NCBI GenBank assembly: GCA_963784645.1
Contig: CAWARY010000011.1
Location: 186,001-250,000, forward strand
DNA length: 64,000 nucleotides
Direction of reading: 5' to 3'
DNA from: JBBRVW01 sp963784645
GTDB taxonomy: Bacteria > Actinomycetota > Actinomycetes > JACCUZ01
How positions within the stretch are numbered: the stretch's first letter is position 1; every line of letters begins with the position of its first letter. The notes beneath the pieces were generated by a model. It saw only the letters and a program-made list of their open reading frames with translations. It was not told where the DNA came from and ran no database searches. Shown here piece by piece: positions 16,196-24,872 of the stretch. The position numbers and the translations under genes are program-made.

Positions 16196-16243
16196 GGTTC
16201 CCGGGCGGCGCGCTCGGGAGGGTCGTCGCGCCGCCCGGGAACC
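16196..16243 (-). terminator. 17-bp perfect hairpin
   Basis: GGTTCCCGGGCGGCGCG (16196-16212) and its exact complement (16227-16243) flank a 14-base loop, 17 bases beyond the stop of the small minus-strand gene at 16260-16418. It probably ends that transcript before the cyclic-nucleotide-binding gene. Confidence 0.8.
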
Positions 16244-16259
16244 GGTCGTGAGGCGGTCC

Positions 16260-16418
16260 TCAGGCCACGGGGAGGACCGCGTCGATGCGGGCGAGGACGG
16301 CCGCGACGGTGGCGAGGGCGGCGGTACATCGGCGCGGGTCGAGGTCGAGGGCAGTGGCCTCTGACTCGGGCTCGCTGCTCCTGCGCAGGGCGTTCCGGCG
16401 GATCTGCTGCTGCCTCAC
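16260..16418 (-). CDS. small hypothetical protein, 52 residues
   Basis: GTG 16416-16418 follows a strong AGGAGG by 5 bases; stop TGA at 16260. The product begins VRQQQIRRNALRRSSEPESE and continues as an Ala/Val/Leu helix (AALATVAAVLARIDAVL). A basic N terminus plus an amphipathic helix is all that can be said. The good ribosome binding site and the terminator directly after it argue for a real gene. No function can be assigned. Confidence 0.5.
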   Translation of the reverse strand: MRQQQIRRNALRRSSEPESEATALDLDPRRCTAALATVAAVLARIDAVLPVA

Positions 16419-16517
16419 GGGGACCTCCTGCAACCCTGCGCGGCCCCGTGACTGACCGGGGATACCACCGCGGCAAGATCGTGAAACCAGGCACGCCGTG
16501 GCTGTCGTGCGGCGAGG

Positions 16518-18893
16518 TCAGGAGACGGCGTCGTCGTCGAGCGGGGAGACGCCGGTGATCCGGTGCACGGCGAAGGAGCGCACGGCGCCGCGCAGGTGGT
16601 CGTACGCGTTGAGGTAGCCACCCTCGACGGCGACCGGCTCGACCACGCGCTGGGTGGCCCGGCCCTCGGCGTCGACGTAGCCGATCCAGAGGGCCTCGCC
16701 GGCCCCGGCGGCCTGCACCAGCATGGCGAGGACGTCGGCGGTCGGCCGTCCGGTGCTGAGGGCGCCTGCGAGCAGCGGCTTGTCGCCGCCCCGGATCGCG
16801 CGCACCGCCGCGTCCAGCAGTGCGTCGGACGGGACGGTCGGGCCGGACGCCGCCACCGGGACCGGCCGGCGCCGGGCCGGCGAGCGGCGCGACTCAGGCC
16901 GGCGCACCACGACGTCGCCGTCGGGCCCCTCGGCAGCCGGGGCCAGGCCGGCATCACGCAGGCGGTCCAGCACGACGTCGGGTGGTGACGACGAGGCGAG
17001 CACGGTCGGCGCGATCCGGCGCAGGCCGAGGCCGCTGACCTTCCGGTCGCTCAACAGCACGCCGAGGGTCGCCTCGTCGTCGCAGCGGACGAAGGACGAC
17101 GCGGCACCGACGCGTACCCGGCCGTGCCGCCGGGCGACGTCCTCGACCAGGTAGGTCAGCGGCTGCGGCACCGGGGTGCGCGAGTGCTTCGCCAGCAGCG
17201 CGGTGACGTCGCCGGCCGTCCAGCCGGCGTCGAAGGCGCGGCGCACCGTCGCCTCCGTGAAGCGGTAGACCGTCGCGCCGCCGGTGGACTCGACGTCGGC
17301 CAGCAGCCGTACCGCCCGGGACAGACCGGGCTCGAGCGGGCCGGGAGCGACCGCGGTGAGGTCGGCCTGCAGCAGGACCTGGTCGACCGGGGCCGGGAGC
17401 AGCCCGGCGAGCACGTCGACCGCAGCGTCGGGCCGGCCGCCGGCCAGTGCCCGGCCGTGTGCTGCCAGCGCGCCGCCCGACACCAGCCCGAGCCGTTCGG
17501 TCTCCCGGACGGTCCAGCGGACCAGGTCGTCCTGCAACTGGCCGCCGCGACGCGGTGCGTGCCAGCGCAACCGGGCCGCGAGGGAGGCCGTCGGGACGGC
17601 AGAGCCCACGGGCAGCGCGGCGAGGTCGGCCAGGACGGCGGCCCGCACCAGGGGGGCCACGGTGCGGTCCAGGTCCGGCCCGAGCGGCGCCAGGGTGCGC
17701 CCGCGCACATCCTGGCTGCCGGCCAGCCCCGGCACCCGGGTCGTCGTGAGCCACGCCCGCGCCAGGGTCGCCCACCGGACCGCCACCGGCTCGTCCAGCC
17801 ACCCGTCGTACGCCGGTGTCGGCAGCCAGGCCTCGGCGTCGAGGCTGCCGTCGTCGCCCGACCCCAGCAGGCCGGCCGCCTGCGCCACCTCCGCGACCAG
17901 GGCGAACGTCGCCTCGTCGACGTCGAGGGTGGCGGTCGCTCTCGACCGCTCGCGCACCCCGACACCGCCGGCGCGCAGCACCTTGGGCGGCTCGGCCGAC
18001 CAGAGCTCGAGCAGCTCGTCGACCAGCCGGACGACGTCGGCGGCCGCTCCGGCGCTCACCCGGTCGACCCGGTCCGCGTCGACCTCGGTGGTCTCCGGCT
18101 CCGGCACGGTCGGCTCCGGCGCGCGGTGGACCCGGCCGCCACGCAGGTGCAGTGCGACCTCGCGGGGGAGGACCACGGTGGCCGGGTCGGTGCCGACGAG
18201 CAGGCCGTGCGCCAGCAACCACTCCACCGGGCTGCCGGCCGTGGTGGCGTCCACGTCGCGCCGGGCGCGGTCCAGGTGGCCGGTCGGCGGCCCCCAGGTC
18301 ATCGTGGCCAGCGCGTCCGTGGCACCGGCCGGCGCCCGGTCGAGCAGGGCCGCCAGCCGCTGGTCGTCGCAGAGCACCTCGGCGACCGCGCGGGCGGCGC
18401 GCACCGGGTCACCCCCGACCCGAGGGTCGGTGGTGTCGGCGCCCAGGTCGGCGGCGATCCGCGACAGCCGCGAGGGGCCGTACCCGTGCAGCAGCTGCTC
18501 CGCGGGCGGCCCGAGCCCGGCCGCGTGCCCCAGCACCTCGACGACCGTGCGGGGCAGCACCAGACCGCCGTCGTCGTCGCGGTAGACCAGTCCCTGCAGG
18601 TGCAGGTCGTCGAGGACGGCGGTGGGGTCGGCGCCGAGCAGCAGCCGCACGCCTGCGTCGGTGCTGTGGTCGGGCAGCGCGCAGAGCACCTCGACGACCT
18701 GGAGCGCGAACCGGTCCAGCTGGTCGAGCGCCCGGGTGACCGACGGGCGGGTGTTCGCCCGGGCGGCGAGGGAGGCGAGGTCGGACGGGACCGGCGACAG
18801 CAGGTCCGGCCGGGCACGGAGCAGCGCGACGAGCGCGGCGTCGTCACGCGCGCGCAGGTCGTCCGCCAGGCTGCGCGGCCGGAGGGTGGGCAT
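16518..18893 (-). CDS. XPB/Ssl2-associated helicase-domain protein
   Basis: 791 residues from ATG 18891-18893 (GTG 18902 is an alternative). There is no Walker A. The N-terminal winged-helix-like repeats (LADDLRARDDAALVALLRARPDLLSPVPSDLASLAARA) and the C-terminal module (KPLLAGALSTGRPTADVLAMLVQAAGAGEALWIGYVDAEG...RIVEPVAVEGGYLNAYDHLRGAVRSFAVHRITGV) match the large actinobacterial helicase C-terminal/XPB-associated proteins (Rv0862c type). The end resembles a WYL-like domain, often a ligand or ssDNA sensor in DNA-damage regulators. The role is probably with XPB in repair, inferred from neighbourhood. Confidence 0.8.
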   Translation of the reverse strand: MPTLRPRSLADDLRARDDAALVALLRARPDLLSPVPSDLASLAARANTRPSVTRALDQLDRFALQVVEVLCALPDHSTDAGVRLLLGADPTAVLDDLHLQGLVYRDDDGGLVLPRTVVEVLGHAAGLGPPAEQLLHGYGPSRLSRIAADLGADTTDPRVGGDPVRAARAVAEVLCDDQRLAALLDRAPAGATDALATMTWGPPTGHLDRARRDVDATTAGSPVEWLLAHGLLVGTDPATVVLPREVALHLRGGRVHRAPEPTVPEPETTEVDADRVDRVSAGAAADVVRLVDELLELWSAEPPKVLRAGGVGVRERSRATATLDVDEATFALVAEVAQAAGLLGSGDDGSLDAEAWLPTPAYDGWLDEPVAVRWATLARAWLTTTRVPGLAGSQDVRGRTLAPLGPDLDRTVAPLVRAAVLADLAALPVGSAVPTASLAARLRWHAPRRGGQLQDDLVRWTVRETERLGLVSGGALAAHGRALAGGRPDAAVDVLAGLLPAPVDQVLLQADLTAVAPGPLEPGLSRAVRLLADVESTGGATVYRFTEATVRRAFDAGWTAGDVTALLAKHSRTPVPQPLTYLVEDVARRHGRVRVGAASSFVRCDDEATLGVLLSDRKVSGLGLRRIAPTVLASSSPPDVVLDRLRDAGLAPAAEGPDGDVVVRRPESRRSPARRRPVPVAASGPTVPSDALLDAAVRAIRGGDKPLLAGALSTGRPTADVLAMLVQAAGAGEALWIGYVDAEGRATQRVVEPVAVEGGYLNAYDHLRGAVRSFAVHRITGVSPLDDDAVS

Positions 18894-19016
18894 CCGTCCC
18901 ACGGTACGCGGTTCGTGGCCGGGGCCGCGGTTCGTCTAACCTCTCGCACACGTCGCGGGACCGGCGCGCACGCGACGGCGACGCGGGTCCGCGGTCCGCC
19001 CCAGGGAGGCAGCACT

Positions 19017-20039
19017 GTGAACAGCGACCGGCCGATCTTCGTCGTGGGGTGCCCGCGCTCCGGCACCACGATGCTGTCGCTGATGATCCACGCCCACCCC
19101 CGGCTCGCGATGCCGCCGGAGTCGCGCTTCCTGCTGAAGACCTGGCGCAAGCGGGAGAAGTACGGCGACCTCTCCAGGCCCGCCCAGCGGCTGGCGCTGG
19201 CCAAGTCGTGCGTCCGCACCGGCTCCAAGATCCGCGACCTGGGCCTCGACCCTGACGAGACGCTGCAGGCGATCCTCGCCGCGCCGCCCACGATCGGCTC
19301 GGCGTTCGGCACCGTCTTCAAGCTGTTCGCCGACAAGCACGGCGCCGCCCGCTGGGGCGACAAGCGCCCGGCGTACTACCAGGAGGTCGACGTCCTGCTG
19401 CGGCTGTTCCCGGACGCGCAGATCGTGCACATCGTCCGCGACGGCCGCGCCAACGTCGCGTCGCTGAAGAAGATGCCCTGGTGGCCCTACGACTCGATCG
19501 GCTCGATGGCCGCCTGGTCGCAGGCCGAGTACTGCAGCCAGCGCAACCAGAAGCGGCTCGCCAAGGACGTGTTCCACGTCATCCGCTACGAGTCGCTCGT
19601 CGCCGACCCGGAGCCGGTGCTGCGTGAGCTGTGCGCGTTCCTCGAGGAGGACTTCCACCCGGCGATGCTCGAGCCGAGCGAGGTCCGCGACGTCGTGCCC
19701 GAGAAGAAGACGTGGCATGGCAACCTCAAGCAGTCGGTCAACACCGACCAGGTCGAGTCGTGGCGCAAGGGGCTCGACCCGTGGGAGCTCGGCCTGATGG
19801 AGACGGTGCTGAGGCGCAAGCTCAGGCGTTGGGACTACGCGCTCTCCGGCGCCGGCACCCGGCCGTCGCCCAAGCTGGTCGCGAAGTACGCCAAGGACGC
19901 GTTCGAGCGCCGCTCGTCGATGCGCAAGCGGTGGGCCGAGGAGAGCCGCGAGGCGTCGAACGCGACCTACCCGGTGGCGGCGCAGCTCACGTCGCGGCAG
20001 GTCGAGCTCGCGAAGGAGACCGGCACGTTCACCGTCTGA
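19017..20039 (+). CDS. sulfotransferase family protein (2)
   Basis: 340 residues from GTG 19017, GGAGG 8 bases upstream; a -10-like TAACCT lies at 18937. P-loop FVVGCPRSGTTMLSLMI (residues 8-24), 3'-phosphate motif VHIVRDGRANVASLKKM (about 137), WGDKRPAYYQEVD, and a basic C-terminal helix before a longer tail. It is a clear paralogue of the gene at 14574 along its whole length. The two flank the cyclic-nucleotide-binding and XPB-associated genes, so they may act on related substrates. Acceptor unknown. Confidence 0.88.
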   Translation: MNSDRPIFVVGCPRSGTTMLSLMIHAHPRLAMPPESRFLLKTWRKREKYGDLSRPAQRLALAKSCVRTGSKIRDLGLDPDETLQAILAAPPTIGSAFGTVFKLFADKHGAARWGDKRPAYYQEVDVLLRLFPDAQIVHIVRDGRANVASLKKMPWWPYDSIGSMAAWSQAEYCSQRNQKRLAKDVFHVIRYESLVADPEPVLRELCAFLEEDFHPAMLEPSEVRDVVPEKKTWHGNLKQSVNTDQVESWRKGLDPWELGLMETVLRRKLRRWDYALSGAGTRPSPKLVAKYAKDAFERRSSMRKRWAEESREASNATYPVAAQLTSRQVELAKETGTFTV

Positions 20040-20088
20040 CCTCCGCGTCCGGCCGTCCGGTCGTCGCGGGCACGGCAGACTGGGTTCT

Positions 20089-20676
20089 GTGGACGACGTG
20101 ACGGGCCGGCGGCTGGTGAGCGACTACCTCAGCCGGCTGCAGGCGGCGGCCTGGCGGCTGCCCGCGCAGCGCCGGACCGCGCTGGTCGACGACGTGCGGG
20201 AGCAGGTCGAGGCACGGGTCACCGGCGACGAGTCGGAGGCCGAGGTCCTGGCCGCCCTGGCGGCCGTCGGCGAGCCGGCGGACCTGGTCGCGGCCGAGAC
20301 CGCCAGGGCACCGCTGCCGGCCGACCCGCCGCCCCGCCGGCACCTCTACTCGGAATGGGGGTCGCGGGAGGTCGCCGCCGTGCTGCTGCTCTGCCTCGGC
20401 GGCGTCGCGCTGCCCCTGGTGGGTCCGGTCGTCGGCCTGGTCGTGGCGTGGACCGCGGCGGGCTGGACCCGGCTGCAGAAGTCGGTGGCCACCGCGCTCG
20501 CCGTCGGGACGCCGGCCCTGCTCGCCGTCCCCACCCGGTCGGCCGCCGCCGGGCACTGGACCCTGCTGGGAATCGTGCTGCTCCTACCGCTGGCCGGGCT
20601 GGCCCCCGCCGGGTACCTCGCCTGGGTGCTGCGGCGGTTGGCGCGAGCGGGGAATGAGGCCCCGATCGCGGGGTAG
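20089..20676 (+). CDS. HAAS-domain membrane protein
   Basis: 195 residues from GTG 20089; CAGACT ends 7 bases before it, suggesting a leaderless start. Residues 5-70 are a HAAS domain (LVSDYLSRLQAAAWRLPAQRRTALVDDVREQVEARV, then VLAALAAVGEPADLVAAE). Residues 90-190 hold four hydrophobic helices. Such proteins are usually paired with a PadR regulator; none is adjacent here. It is the intact form of what appears split at 11461-12149. Confidence 0.75.
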   Translation: MDDVTGRRLVSDYLSRLQAAAWRLPAQRRTALVDDVREQVEARVTGDESEAEVLAALAAVGEPADLVAAETARAPLPADPPPRRHLYSEWGSREVAAVLLLCLGGVALPLVGPVVGLVVAWTAAGWTRLQKSVATALAVGTPALLAVPTRSAAAGHWTLLGIVLLLPLAGLAPAGYLAWVLRRLARAGNEAPIAG

Positions 20677-20732
20677 GGGCGCTCCCGGCCGCCCACGGCC
20701 CCTGCTCCGAAGGTCCTGCCTGGAGGCACCCC

Positions 20733-21413
20733 ATGACCACCGCGATCGTCGTCGTCGTCCTCGCCCTGCTCGTCCTCGCCGTGGCGGCGTACCTGTACGA
20801 CCGGAAGCGCAAGCAGGAACGAGCCGCGCTGCGGGAGCGCTTCGGGCCCGAGTACGACCGGGCGGTGGGCGAGACCGGCGACCGGCGGGCGGCCGAGCAC
20901 CGGCTGTCGGACGTGGCGACCCGACGCGACGAGGCCGAGATCCGCGACCTGACCGTGGCGGAGCGCGAGCGGTTCAGCGAGCGGTGGACCCAGGCTCAGG
21001 CCGACTTCGTCGACGACCCGGCCGGCGCCACCGGTCGCGCGGACCGGTTGGTCGGCGAGGTGATGCGCGAGCGTGGCTACCCGCTCGACGACGTCGAGAA
21101 CCTCGGGGACCTGGTCGCCGCCGACCACGCCGGGCTGGCGCACCACTACCGCGAGGCCCACGCGATCGGGCGACGCGCGGACGAGGCGTCGACGGAGGAG
21201 CTGCGGCAGGCGTTCGTCCACTACCGCGAGCTGTTCGGCGAGCTGCTCGGCACGCCCGAGGGCCGGCACGGCTCGGTCGCCGGTCCGGGCGCAGCCGCCG
21301 CGACCACGCACCGCGCCACCGCCGACGGCCAGCTCGAGGGACAGCAACAGCTCGACCTCACCGAGGGCGAGCGGACCCGCACCGCCCCCGGCGGCGAGAC
21401 GCCGCCGGCCTGA
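20733..21413 (+). CDS. membrane-anchored hypothetical protein
   Basis: 226 residues from ATG 20733 behind CTGGAGG. One N-terminal membrane helix (residues 3-20, IVVVVLALLVLAVAAYLY) is followed by a basic stop-transfer (DRKRKQ) and a charged soluble domain with RERFGPEYDRAVGETGDRRAAE, a pattern I recall from a widespread uncharacterised actinobacterial family. The middle (RFSERWTQAQADFVDDPAGATGRADRLV) is helical and the last 45 residues are low-complexity. Orientation is probably cytoplasmic. Function unknown. Confidence 0.75.
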   Translation: MTTAIVVVVLALLVLAVAAYLYDRKRKQERAALRERFGPEYDRAVGETGDRRAAEHRLSDVATRRDEAEIRDLTVAERERFSERWTQAQADFVDDPAGATGRADRLVGEVMRERGYPLDDVENLGDLVAADHAGLAHHYREAHAIGRRADEASTEELRQAFVHYRELFGELLGTPEGRHGSVAGPGAAAATTHRATADGQLEGQQQLDLTEGERTRTAPGGETPPA

Positions 21414-21437
21414 CGCGCGCCGGCCGGCACCTACGCT
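21410..21437 (+). promoter_or_regulatory. leaderless promoter of the HAD-LarE gene
   Basis: CTGACG (21410-21415), 16 bases, TACGCT (21432-21437), then 7 bases to GTG 21445. No Shine-Dalgarno sequence is seen. Confidence 0.5.
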
Positions 21438-21444
21438 GGGCCGG

Positions 21445-22881
21445 GTGCGCCCCCTCGTCGTCGGGTTCGACCTCGACATGACCCTGATCGACACCCGCCC
21501 GGGCATCGCCGCGGTGTGGGACGCGCTGTCGGCCGAGACCGGCGTGGCGGTCGACAGCGCCGATGCGGTGAGTCGCCTCGGGCCGCCGCTGTCCGAAGAG
21601 ATCGCCCGGTGGTTCCCCGCCGACCAGGTCGAGGTGGTCGGCGACCGCTTCCGCGAGCTCTATCCCGATCTCGCCGTGGTCCCGGCGCCCGCGTTCGCGG
21701 GTGCGCGGGAGGCCGTGGCCGCCGTCCACGCGCACGAGGGCCGGGCGGTGGTGGTCACCGGCAAGTACGAGCCGAACGCCCGGCTGCACCTCGAGCACCT
21801 CGGGATCCCCGCGGACGAGTGCGTCGGATGGCTGTGGGGCGAGCAGAAGTCGCAGGCGCTGCTCGAGCACGGGGCGACGGTCTACGTCGGCGACCACGTC
21901 GGCGACGTCATCGGGGCGCGTGCCGCCGGCGCCGTGTCCGTCGGCGTGGCGACCGGCCCGGTGTCCGCCGACGAGCTGCACGCCGCCGGTGCCGACGTCG
22001 TGCTCGCCGACCTGACCGAGTTCCCGGCCTGGCTCGACGGCTACGTCCTGGACCGGCGGCTGGCCGACCTCGACGACGCCCTGCGCGCCCTCGGCTCGGT
22101 GGTGGTCGCGTTCTCGGGCGGCGCCGACTCCGCGTTCCTCCTCGCCGCGGCGGTGCGCGCGCTCGGAGCCGGCCGCGTCGTGGCCGCCACGGCGGTCAGC
22201 TCGAGCCTGCCGTCCTCCGAGCTGGCGGCGGCCGCGCGGTTCGCCACCGACCTGGGCGTCCGGCACCTGACCCCGGCAACCGACGAGATGAGCCGCGAGG
22301 GCTACCGCGCCAACGCCGGTGACCGCTGCTACTTCTGCAAGGCCGAGCTGCTCGAGGTCGTGCGGCCGCTCGCCGACGAGCTCGGCGTCGTCGCCGTCGC
22401 CACCGGTACCAACGCCGACGACGCCCGGGCCGGGTTCCGGCCCGGCATCCGGGCCGCGGCCGAGCGGGCCGCGGTCACGCCGTTGCTCGACGCCGGCCTG
22501 ACCAAGGCGCAGGTCCGCGCGGCCAGTCGGGACTGGGGACTGGACACCTGGGACAAGCCCGCCGCGGCCTGCCTGTCCAGCCGGGTGGCGTTCGGCCTGG
22601 AGATCACCCCGAGCCGGTTGGCCCGGGTCGAACGCGCCGAGGCCGCCCTCCGCCAGGTGCTGGCGGCCGCGGGCATCGAGTCGCCGGACCAGCGGGTGCG
22701 CGACCTCGGCGTCCGCGCCCGGGTCGAGGTGTCGGCGTCTGCCGTCGAGCAGGTGGCGGCCTCGGCGGCGGTCCGCGAGGCGGTGCTCTCGGCCGGCTTC
22801 GACGAGGTCGAGGTCGACCCGCGCGGCTTCCGGTCGGGAGCGATGAACGAGCTGCTGTCCGACCCCGCCCGCTACATCTAA
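21445..22881 (+). CDS. HAD hydrolase - LarE-type sulfur transferase fusion
   Basis: 478 residues from GTG 21445. Residues 1-205 are a HAD phosphatase (GFDLDMTLIDT motif I, VVVTGKYE motif II, VYVGDHVGDVIGA motif IV). Residues 215-478 are a LarE-like PP-loop enzyme: FSGGADSAFLL (about 222), RCYFCKAEL (about 293), the sacrificial-cysteine region AACLSSRVAFG (about 373), ending RSGAMNELL. LarE adenylates and sulfurates the pyridinium dithiocarboxylate precursor of the nickel-pincer cofactor. No larA, larB or larC is in view. No stop or restart separates the two domains, so the fusion looks genuine; the HAD part could act on a phosphorylated nucleotide or cofactor intermediate. Confidence 0.85.
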   Translation: MRPLVVGFDLDMTLIDTRPGIAAVWDALSAETGVAVDSADAVSRLGPPLSEEIARWFPADQVEVVGDRFRELYPDLAVVPAPAFAGAREAVAAVHAHEGRAVVVTGKYEPNARLHLEHLGIPADECVGWLWGEQKSQALLEHGATVYVGDHVGDVIGARAAGAVSVGVATGPVSADELHAAGADVVLADLTEFPAWLDGYVLDRRLADLDDALRALGSVVVAFSGGADSAFLLAAAVRALGAGRVVAATAVSSSLPSSELAAAARFATDLGVRHLTPATDEMSREGYRANAGDRCYFCKAELLEVVRPLADELGVVAVATGTNADDARAGFRPGIRAAAERAAVTPLLDAGLTKAQVRAASRDWGLDTWDKPAAACLSSRVAFGLEITPSRLARVERAEAALRQVLAAAGIESPDQRVRDLGVRARVEVSASAVEQVAASAAVREAVLSAGFDEVEVDPRGFRSGAMNELLSDPARYI

Positions 22882-22970
22882 CCGGTGGGAACCGCCCGTA
22901 CCGCGGGCTATCCTGACGGGCCGCGCCCACCGGCGCGTCCGCTCCTACACGACGATCGACGAGGTGGCCC

Positions 22971-23354
22971 GTGCCTACCGGCAAGGTCAAGTGGTACGAC
23001 ACCGACAAGGGGTTCGGGTTCCTGTCCCGCGACGACGGCGGCGAGGTCTTCGTGCACTCGTCCGCGCTGCCTGCGGGCGTGGCCGCCCTGAAGCCCGGCT
23101 CCCGGGTGGAGTTCGGCATCGTGGACGGCCGCCGTGGTGAGCAGGCCCTCACGGTCACCCTCCTCGACCCGCTGCCGTCGGTGGCCGCCGGTTCCCGCAA
23201 GCCGGCCGAGGACATGGCCGTGATCGTCGAGGACGTCATCAAGCTGCTCGACAACGTCGGCAACTCGCTGCGCCGCGGTCGCTACCCGGACAAGTCGGCG
23301 GCCGGCAAGACCGCTGCCGTCCTCCGGGCCGTCGCCGCCGACCTCGAGGGCTGA
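22971..23354 (+). CDS. cold-shock domain protein with C-terminal extension
   Basis: 127 residues from GTG 22971. Residues 1-65 are a CSD: GKVKWYDTDKGFGFLS (RNP1) and EVFVHSSAL (RNP2), binding single-stranded nucleic acid. Residues 75-127 are an extra helical region (EDMAVIVEDVIKLLDNVGNSLRRGRYPD) absent from the 67-residue CspA type but common in a long actinobacterial subfamily. TATCCT at 22909 could be a -10, leaving a leader of about 50 bases. Confidence 0.9.
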   Translation: MPTGKVKWYDTDKGFGFLSRDDGGEVFVHSSALPAGVAALKPGSRVEFGIVDGRRGEQALTVTLLDPLPSVAAGSRKPAEDMAVIVEDVIKLLDNVGNSLRRGRYPDKSAAGKTAAVLRAVAADLEG

Positions 23355-23366
23355 CCTCCCCACCAA

Positions 23367-23429
23367 GATCCTTTGAGCGCCGACGCACCGCCGCGTCGGC
23401 GCGTCCGGTGCTGGAGCGCACAAAGGATC
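23367..23429. repeat. nested palindrome after the cold-shock gene
   Basis: GATCCTTTGAGCGC (23367-23380) pairs with GCGCACAAAGGATC (23416-23429) with one mismatch. Inside, GCGCCGACGC (23377-23386) pairs perfectly with GCGTCGGCGC (23393-23402). It starts 12 bases after the stop codon and may work as terminator; its nested form resembles the elements at 1348 and 28828. Confidence 0.7.
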
Positions 23430-23510
23430 ATGACCGCACCGCCGTCGCCGCGCGTGCGGTGGCGCTGCATCCGGCGCGCGGAGGCACGGCGAAGGGCCGG
23501 CCGGCGTACC

Positions 23511-23516
23511 TACGAT
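23511..23516 (+). promoter_or_regulatory. -10 box of the efflux operon (leaderless)
   Basis: TACGAT, a perfect TAnnnT element, 6 bases before the GTG at 23523. No Shine-Dalgarno sequence and no clear -35 are visible. Confidence 0.5.
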
Positions 23517-23522
23517 GACGCG

Positions 23523-24872
23523 GTGATCTCCAGCCGCCACCCCGCCGCGCTCGCCGTCACGGCGGCCGTGGTGCTCGCCGTCACGGGCTGCAGCGGGGGC
23601 GGCGGCAGCGACATCGAGGTGGCGCGGGTCGGCCGGGCGACGGTCACCGAGGTCGTCGAGGCCCCGGCCACCGTCACCGCCCGGGCCTCGGCCACCGTCA
23701 GCTCGCCCGCCGACGGGTCGGTCGCCGAGCTGCGGGTGCGTGAGGGTCAGCAGGTCCGGGCCGGAAGGGTGCTGCTGCGCATCGAGTCGCCCGCTGCCCG
23801 CCGGGCGCTCCGCCAGGCGAAGAAGGCCGACGCGCGGGCGGCCTCGGCCACGACGTCGGGCGGCGGACCGGTCACCCTGGCGGGTGCCGCGCAGGCCGAC
23901 GCCCAGGCGTCCCGCGCGTTCGCCCGGGCCCGGCGCGCGGCGCAGCGGATCCCGGACCAGGCCGCCCGGCGGCAGGCGCTCTCGGCCCTGCAGGTGTCGC
24001 AGTCGCAGTACCGCGCGGCCCGCTCGGCCGCGGACCGGGCCGCCGCACAGCTGGCGGCCGGCCTCGGCAGCCTGTCCGACGCCGTGGCCGCGCTGTCGTC
24101 CGCGCAGCGGGTGCAGACCCGGGCAGCGGTCGCAGTTGCGAAGCAGTCGGTGGCCGCGCTCGTGGTGCGCTCGCCCGTCGACGGCACCGTCTCGCTCGCC
24201 CCGCCCGCGGGTGCCGCGTCGGGGTCGCTCGACGCGTCGGCGCTGGTCGGTCAGCTGCCGGAGAGCCTGCAGGGACAGGCCGGCAGCCTCCTCGGCGGGA
24301 GCGGGCCGACGTCGTCGGTCGACGCGGTGCTCGCCGAGGGGCGACCGGTCAGCCGCGGTCAGGGCCTGCTGACCGTCACCGACGCCTCGCAGCTGTCGCT
24401 CACGGCGCAGGTCGACGAGACCGACGTGCTGCTGGTGACGCCCGGTGTCCCGGCCTCCGCCGAGCTCGACGCAGTGCCGGACGCCACCTACGAATCCTCC
24501 GTGACCAGCATCGACCCCACCCCCACCCAGTCCAGCCGGGGCGGGGTGACCTACGTCGTGCGGCTGTCGCTCGGCCGCGGCACGAGCGCCGCCGGGGCGG
24601 CAGCACCGACGCCACGACCCGGCATGAGCGCGGTCGTCGACCTCGACGTCCGCACCGCGCGCGACACGGTCGCGGTCCCCGCGGCCGCCGTCTTCCGCGA
24701 CGGGCGGCGGGACGCCGTCTGGGTCGTCCTGAACGGCAGGGCGCGCGAGCGGCAGGTGCGCCTCGGTGCCCAGGGCGAGAGCCGCGTGCAGGTGGTCGAG
24801 GGGCTGAAGATCGGCGAGCGCGTCGTGGTGCGCGGTGCCGACCAGGTACGCGCCGGCGACGAGGTCCCGTGA
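23523..24872 (+). CDS. MacA/HlyD-like adaptor lipoprotein
   Basis: 449 residues from GTG 23523. A lipoprotein signal with lipobox AVTGC (Cys about 21) puts it on the outer face of the membrane. A biotinyl-lipoyl half (SPADGSVAELRVREGQQVRAGRVLLRI, about 58-85), an Ala/Gln-rich helical hairpin (about 90-210), the second lipoyl half (VVRSPVDGTVSL) and a beta-barrel (LTAQVDETDVLLV...) follow. It would link the ABC transporter encoded next to cell-envelope substrates. Its TGA overlaps the GTG of the ATPase gene by 4 bases. Confidence 0.88.
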   Translation: MISSRHPAALAVTAAVVLAVTGCSGGGGSDIEVARVGRATVTEVVEAPATVTARASATVSSPADGSVAELRVREGQQVRAGRVLLRIESPAARRALRQAKKADARAASATTSGGGPVTLAGAAQADAQASRAFARARRAAQRIPDQAARRQALSALQVSQSQYRAARSAADRAAAQLAAGLGSLSDAVAALSSAQRVQTRAAVAVAKQSVAALVVRSPVDGTVSLAPPAGAASGSLDASALVGQLPESLQGQAGSLLGGSGPTSSVDAVLAEGRPVSRGQGLLTVTDASQLSLTAQVDETDVLLVTPGVPASAELDAVPDATYESSVTSIDPTPTQSSRGGVTYVVRLSLGRGTSAAGAAAPTPRPGMSAVVDLDVRTARDTVAVPAAAVFRDGRRDAVWVVLNGRARERQVRLGAQGESRVQVVEGLKIGERVVVRGADQVRAGDEVP

